Source: Candidatus Latescibacterota bacterium (GTDB lineage: Bacteria; Latescibacterota; UBA2968; UBA8231). From it: a stretch of DNA of 9,303 bases. Below are positions 6,452 through 9,303 of the stretch, in pieces (the first letter of the stretch is position 1; every line of letters begins with the position of its first letter). The notes under the pieces are model-generated. The model saw only the letters and a list, made by a program, of their open reading frames with translations, ran no database searches and was not told where the DNA came from. The position numbers and the translations under genes are program-made. The DNA lies in assembly GCA_022825185.1 (NCBI GenBank), contig JAJDYK010000078.1, forward strand, positions 1 through 9,303, written 5' to 3'.

Positions 6452-7891
6452 ATGAATGTACTGCACATCTTATCCGATCAGCACCAAGCGGCCTGTATGG
6501 GCTGCGAAGGCCACGAGCAGGCGCTGACGCCCAACATGGATCGGCTGGCCCGCGAGGGGATGCGCTTTTCAGCGGCGTACACCCAGAATCCGATCTGCAC
6601 GCCCAGCCGCATGAGCATGTACACGGGACAGTACTGCCACAACCACGGTTTCTTCGGTTTGGGTGGACCGCGCCCAGAGGGAATGCAGAGTTTTCTCGGC
6701 CATTTTAAGCAGCACGGGTACAAGACGGCGGTGATCGGCAAGACGCACGTGCCCAACCAACCGCGCGACTGGCTGTTGGATCACGTTGACTACTGGATGT
6801 CTGGCACCTCGCCGCCGGTGCCGGGTGCGGGTGGTCTGTCGCCGTATCAAACATTTTTGGCCGGTGCCGGTCTGTTGGAGCAAAACGACAACTTCCGCAT
6901 CACCGGCTACCCGGCTCTTCACCCCGTTGGTTTGCCGCAGAACCAGTTTCGTGCCCGGCCATCGGAGTTGCCACTGGAGTACAATGTCGAGAGTTGGTGC
7001 GTGGATCGGGCGATTGAATTTATGGAGGGATGTGAGGGAGATCCCTTCTGTATGCAGGTATCATTGCCGCGACCGCACGCGCCCTATACGCCGGATCGGA
7101 AGTTCTGGGATATGTACGCAGACGACATTGCGTTGCCGGAGACCTATTATCAAGACCCGTCGGGACGCCCGCCGCATTTCCGCGATATGCACGCGCGGTT
7201 TCAGCGAGCTTGGGAGGAGGAGGAATGGTCGCCGGAGGAGGGGGCACGGAACATCTGGCGCGGCTATCTGGGCTGTGTGACTCAGGTTGACTACTGTATT
7301 GGCCGTCTGCTGGACTACCTCGACGAACGCGGCTTGGCTGAAGATACGATTGTCGTCTATAATTCCGACCACGGCGCGTACAGCACTGCTTTTGGCATTC
7401 AGGAGAAGGCCCCTGGGATATGTTCGGAGGCGGTGTGTCGGGTGCCGATGCTCTGGCGGGTGCCGGGTGTTGTGGTCGAGGGGAGGGTTTGCGATGCGTT
7501 GGTGGAAAATGTCGATTTGGCCCCGACGTTTATGAACCTCTGCGGGTTGCCGGCGATGGAGGGTATGAATGGGGTAGATGTCAGCGAACTTTTGCGGGGT
7601 GGGACCGATCCGGTGCGTGAGGTGGCGGTCACTGAGCATCGGCACAGCAAGGCGCTGCGCTGGGGTAAGTGGCGCTATGTACACTATCAGCCGGAGGATT
7701 TCGGGGGCGACTGCGGCGAGCTCTATGACTTGGAGGCCGATCCGCACGAGGCTCGCAATTTGTACGGCGAGCAGGCATATCAAGAGATCGTCGAGCAGTG
7801 CGAGAAACTCCTGTGCCACTGGCTGATCTCGACGCGGCAGTATCGCACGGCGTTTTCAGTAGGGGCGTGGAATGAGACTAACTACGTCTGA
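6452..7891 (+). CDS. Sulfatase B, type I formylglycine-dependent, predicted cytoplasmic
   Basis: This is a 479-residue sulfatase beginning straight at the first beta-strand (MNVLHILSDQHQ) with no signal peptide. The maturation signature is C49-T-P-S-R53, followed by MSMYTGQYCHNHG. The first metal site reads D9-Q10 in place of Asp-Asp, the pattern of the 'SDQ' group that includes choline-sulfatase-like and related enzymes. K97 and H99 (IGKTHVP), the PHAPY block and D306-H307 (YNSDHGAY) complete the active site. The segment EKAPGICSEAVCRVPMLWR should carry the distal lysine. The C-terminus has the family ending RWGKWRYVHY ... LYDLEADPHEARNL. Its short length and SDQ/SDH motifs separate it from sulfatase A, so the two probably have different substrates. 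It lies 33 bp after PhyH with no terminator between, suggesting one operon. Its base composition is more GC-rich than either flanking plus-strand gene. Confidence 0.92.
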   Translation: MNVLHILSDQHQAACMGCEGHEQALTPNMDRLAREGMRFSAAYTQNPICTPSRMSMYTGQYCHNHGFFGLGGPRPEGMQSFLGHFKQHGYKTAVIGKTHVPNQPRDWLLDHVDYWMSGTSPPVPGAGGLSPYQTFLAGAGLLEQNDNFRITGYPALHPVGLPQNQFRARPSELPLEYNVESWCVDRAIEFMEGCEGDPFCMQVSLPRPHAPYTPDRKFWDMYADDIALPETYYQDPSGRPPHFRDMHARFQRAWEEEEWSPEEGARNIWRGYLGCVTQVDYCIGRLLDYLDERGLAEDTIVVYNSDHGAYSTAFGIQEKAPGICSEAVCRVPMLWRVPGVVVEGRVCDALVENVDLAPTFMNLCGLPAMEGMNGVDVSELLRGGTDPVREVAVTEHRHSKALRWGKWRYVHYQPEDFGGDCGELYDLEADPHEARNLYGEQAYQEIVEQCEKLLCHWLISTRQYRTAFSVGAWNETNYV

Positions 7892-7895
7892 GAAG

Positions 7896-7925
7896 TTCTC
7901 ATATCAGACGCCTCGCTTCTATAAT
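7896..7925 (+). promoter_or_regulatory. Candidate promoter for sulfatase C
   Basis: A perfect TATAAT lies at 7920-7925, with TTCTCA (7896-7901, four of six -35 positions) 18 nt upstream, in the 90-bp spacer after sulfatase B. The -35 element overlaps a perfect palindrome, GAGAAGTTCTC (7890-7900), that could be an operator. The elements are seen; their function is inferred. No terminator was found between sulfatases B and C, so read-through is also possible. Confidence 0.4.
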
Positions 7926-7981
7926 AGGCAAATAACGTAGAAATAGTCTTTTCAACTCAACAGCTTCTAAGAGGAGATAAA

Positions 7982-9303
7982 ATGGCAGATAAACGCCCCA
8001 ATATTCTGTATATCATGACCGATGACCATGGCACGGGAGCCTTGAGTTGCTATGGCAGTCAGATTAACCACACCCCTAATATGGATCGAATTGCCCATAG
8101 TGGAATGCGTCTGGACAATTGTTATGTGACCTATTCTCTGTGTTCGCCCAGCCGCGCATCCATATTGACTGGGAAATACGCACATCTCCACGGACAGACA
8201 TCAATTGGGGGGAATATTTTTGACGGCTCGCAGCAAACATTCCCCGGTCTATTGCAGGAAGCGGGATATCAGACCGCGATTATTGGAAAATGGCACCTGC
8301 ACAGCATGCCAACAGGCTTTGATCACTATAGCGTAATGTGGGGACAAGGTTCTTATTTTGATCCCAAATTTATCGAACCCAGCGAACATGGCCCTGTGTG
8401 GAAAGAAAGTCAGGGATATTCTACAGATCTGGTAACTGACAAATGCCTAGATTGGCTCAAAGGACGAGATTCCGAGAAGCCCTTTATGCTCCTGTGCCAT
8501 TTTAAGTCGCCCCATTACAACTGGGAGCCGGATGAAAAACACAAAGCCATGTTCGAGGATGAAACCATTCCCGAACCAGAGACGTTTGATCACGATTTCG
8601 GAGACAGTCCAGTTCCGCCCGAGGCGCTGCAAGTCAAGCTGGAAACAGTACATGAACAGTGGAATATTACGCACTGGGATGCGATGCCCGAAGGATTGTC
8701 TATGCAGGATCAGAAACACAGGAACTACCAGTACTTTATAAAAGATTACCTCCGTTGTGTGGCCGCGGTAGATGATAATATTGGTCGGCTGCTCGACTAT
8801 CTAGACGAACAGGGCTTGGCCGAAAATACGATTGTGGTATATACCTCAGACAACGGGATGTTTCAGGGTGAACATGGCTGGGTCGATAAAAAAATGATGT
8901 ATGAGGAGAGCCTGCGGGTTCCATTTTTGATCCGATATCCCAGAGAAATTGAAGCGGGATCCCATACAAATGACATGGTGATTAATCTCGACTATGCACC
9001 GACCTTTTTGGAATACGCCGGGCAGCCTATTCCCGCAGACATCCAAGGAAGAAGTCTCGTGTCGCTTCTGGGAGGACACACGCCGGATGATTGGCGAACT
9101 GCGTTTTACTATCAGCACTTTGATATCCAGCCAGATGGCGAATTGGCCAACTGCGGCGTGCGGACCAAAAATTTCAAATTGATCTGGTACAACCACAACT
9201 ACGACCATTACCAGCTTTTCGATTTGGAAGCAGACCCCAGCGAGACACGAGATGTATCGGAAGATCCCGAATACGCCCCAACAGTATCCTACATGAAAGT
9301 CTT
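7982..9303 (+). CDS. Sulfatase C, GlcNAc-6-sulfatase / mucin-desulfating-like, C-terminus cut by window edge
   Basis: The frame is open from ATG 7982 (GAGGAG at 7971-7976, 5 nt spacing) to the window end: 440 complete codons plus two bases. There is no signal peptide (MADKRPNILYIMTDDHG). The signature is C54-S-P-S-R58, then ASILTG. Other active-site elements are D14-D15, K103 and H105 (IGKWHLH), the KSPHYNW block and D290-N291 (TSDNGMFQGEHGW). The run DNGMFQGEHGWVDKKMMYEE, followed by LRVPFLIR, and the later DDWRTAFYYQH resemble N-acetylglucosamine-6-sulfatase and mucin-desulfating sulfatases; this is a family-level assignment. The C-terminal LFDLEADPSETRDV element is present, so only a short tail should be missing. 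Codons end in A or T far more often than in sulfatases A and B, suggesting a different origin. Confidence 0.9.
   Translation, partial: MADKRPNILYIMTDDHGTGALSCYGSQINHTPNMDRIAHSGMRLDNCYVTYSLCSPSRASILTGKYAHLHGQTSIGGNIFDGSQQTFPGLLQEAGYQTAIIGKWHLHSMPTGFDHYSVMWGQGSYFDPKFIEPSEHGPVWKESQGYSTDLVTDKCLDWLKGRDSEKPFMLLCHFKSPHYNWEPDEKHKAMFEDETIPEPETFDHDFGDSPVPPEALQVKLETVHEQWNITHWDAMPEGLSMQDQKHRNYQYFIKDYLRCVAAVDDNIGRLLDYLDEQGLAENTIVVYTSDNGMFQGEHGWVDKKMMYEESLRVPFLIRYPREIEAGSHTNDMVINLDYAPTFLEYAGQPIPADIQGRSLVSLLGGHTPDDWRTAFYYQHFDIQPDGELANCGVRTKNFKLIWYNHNYDHYQLFDLEADPSETRDVSEDPEYAPTVSYMKV

Noticed and set aside
7301..7370. Strong similarity between sulfatase B (GRLLDYLDERGLAEDTIVVY) and sulfatase C (near 8784) as gene conversion
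   Set aside because: This stretch is close to the general type I sulfatase consensus and the DNA differs at many silent sites, so shared ancestry and constraint explain it.

Overview
The window looks like accessory DNA from an uncultured heterotrophic bacterium, rich in sulfatases and phytanoyl-CoA dioxygenase-like genes. That gene mix is typical of Poribacteria, Latescibacterota, Planctomycetota and related marine or sponge-associated lineages. No rRNA or phylogenetic marker is present, so the lineage is a guess. Genes are moderately to strongly GC-rich, with short AT-rich spacers and ordinary Shine-Dalgarno sites. I see no tRNA, rRNA, CRISPR array, transposase or integrase.

Layout: (1) 1-891, minus strand: the N-terminal 297 residues of a secreted protein with a helical TPR-like region and FG-GAP/VCBS repeats, cut by the window edge. 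(2) 892-1045: an AT-rich divergent spacer with a candidate promoter. (3) 1046-1990, plus: a secreted protein with a CBM9/DOMON-like domain, followed by a clear intrinsic terminator at 2019-2059. (4) 2068-3738, plus: an ABC-type extracellular solute-binding protein whose 3' end carries a 29-bp tandem duplication that changes its C-terminus. (5) 3760-5391, minus: sulfatase A, convergent with the binding protein. (6) 5392-5464: an AT-rich divergent spacer with a small heptamer repeat. (7) 5465-6418, plus: a PhyH-family Fe(II)/2-oxoglutarate dioxygenase. (8) 6452-7891, plus: sulfatase B, 33 bp downstream and probably cotranscribed. (9) 7982-9303, plus: sulfatase C, preceded by its own candidate promoter and cut by the right edge.

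How the genes may work together: the secreted carbohydrate-binding-like protein and the solute-binding protein would capture a sugar-like ligand. Three type I sulfatases of different subtypes would remove sulfate esters, and the dioxygenase would hydroxylate an intermediate. All three sulfatases start almost directly at the catalytic fold with no signal peptide, so desulfation is predicted to be cytoplasmic, after import. No permease, ATPase, glycoside hydrolase or sulfatase-maturation enzyme is in the window, so the pathway is inference.

The most unusual observations are two rearrangement scars. A 37-bp stretch encoding the N-terminal Gly-Tyr-Ser-Asp region of a sulfatase is repeated, antisense to its coding sense, at the 3' end of the PhyH gene, where it supplies that protein's last five residues and stop codon. 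The 29-bp tandem duplication at the end of the binding-protein gene shifts the frame away from what looks like the ancestral stop. In both cases the copies differ only at positions that are synonymous in the original frame. The PhyH and sulfatase C genes are also visibly less GC-rich than their neighbours, pointing to a locus put together from different sources.
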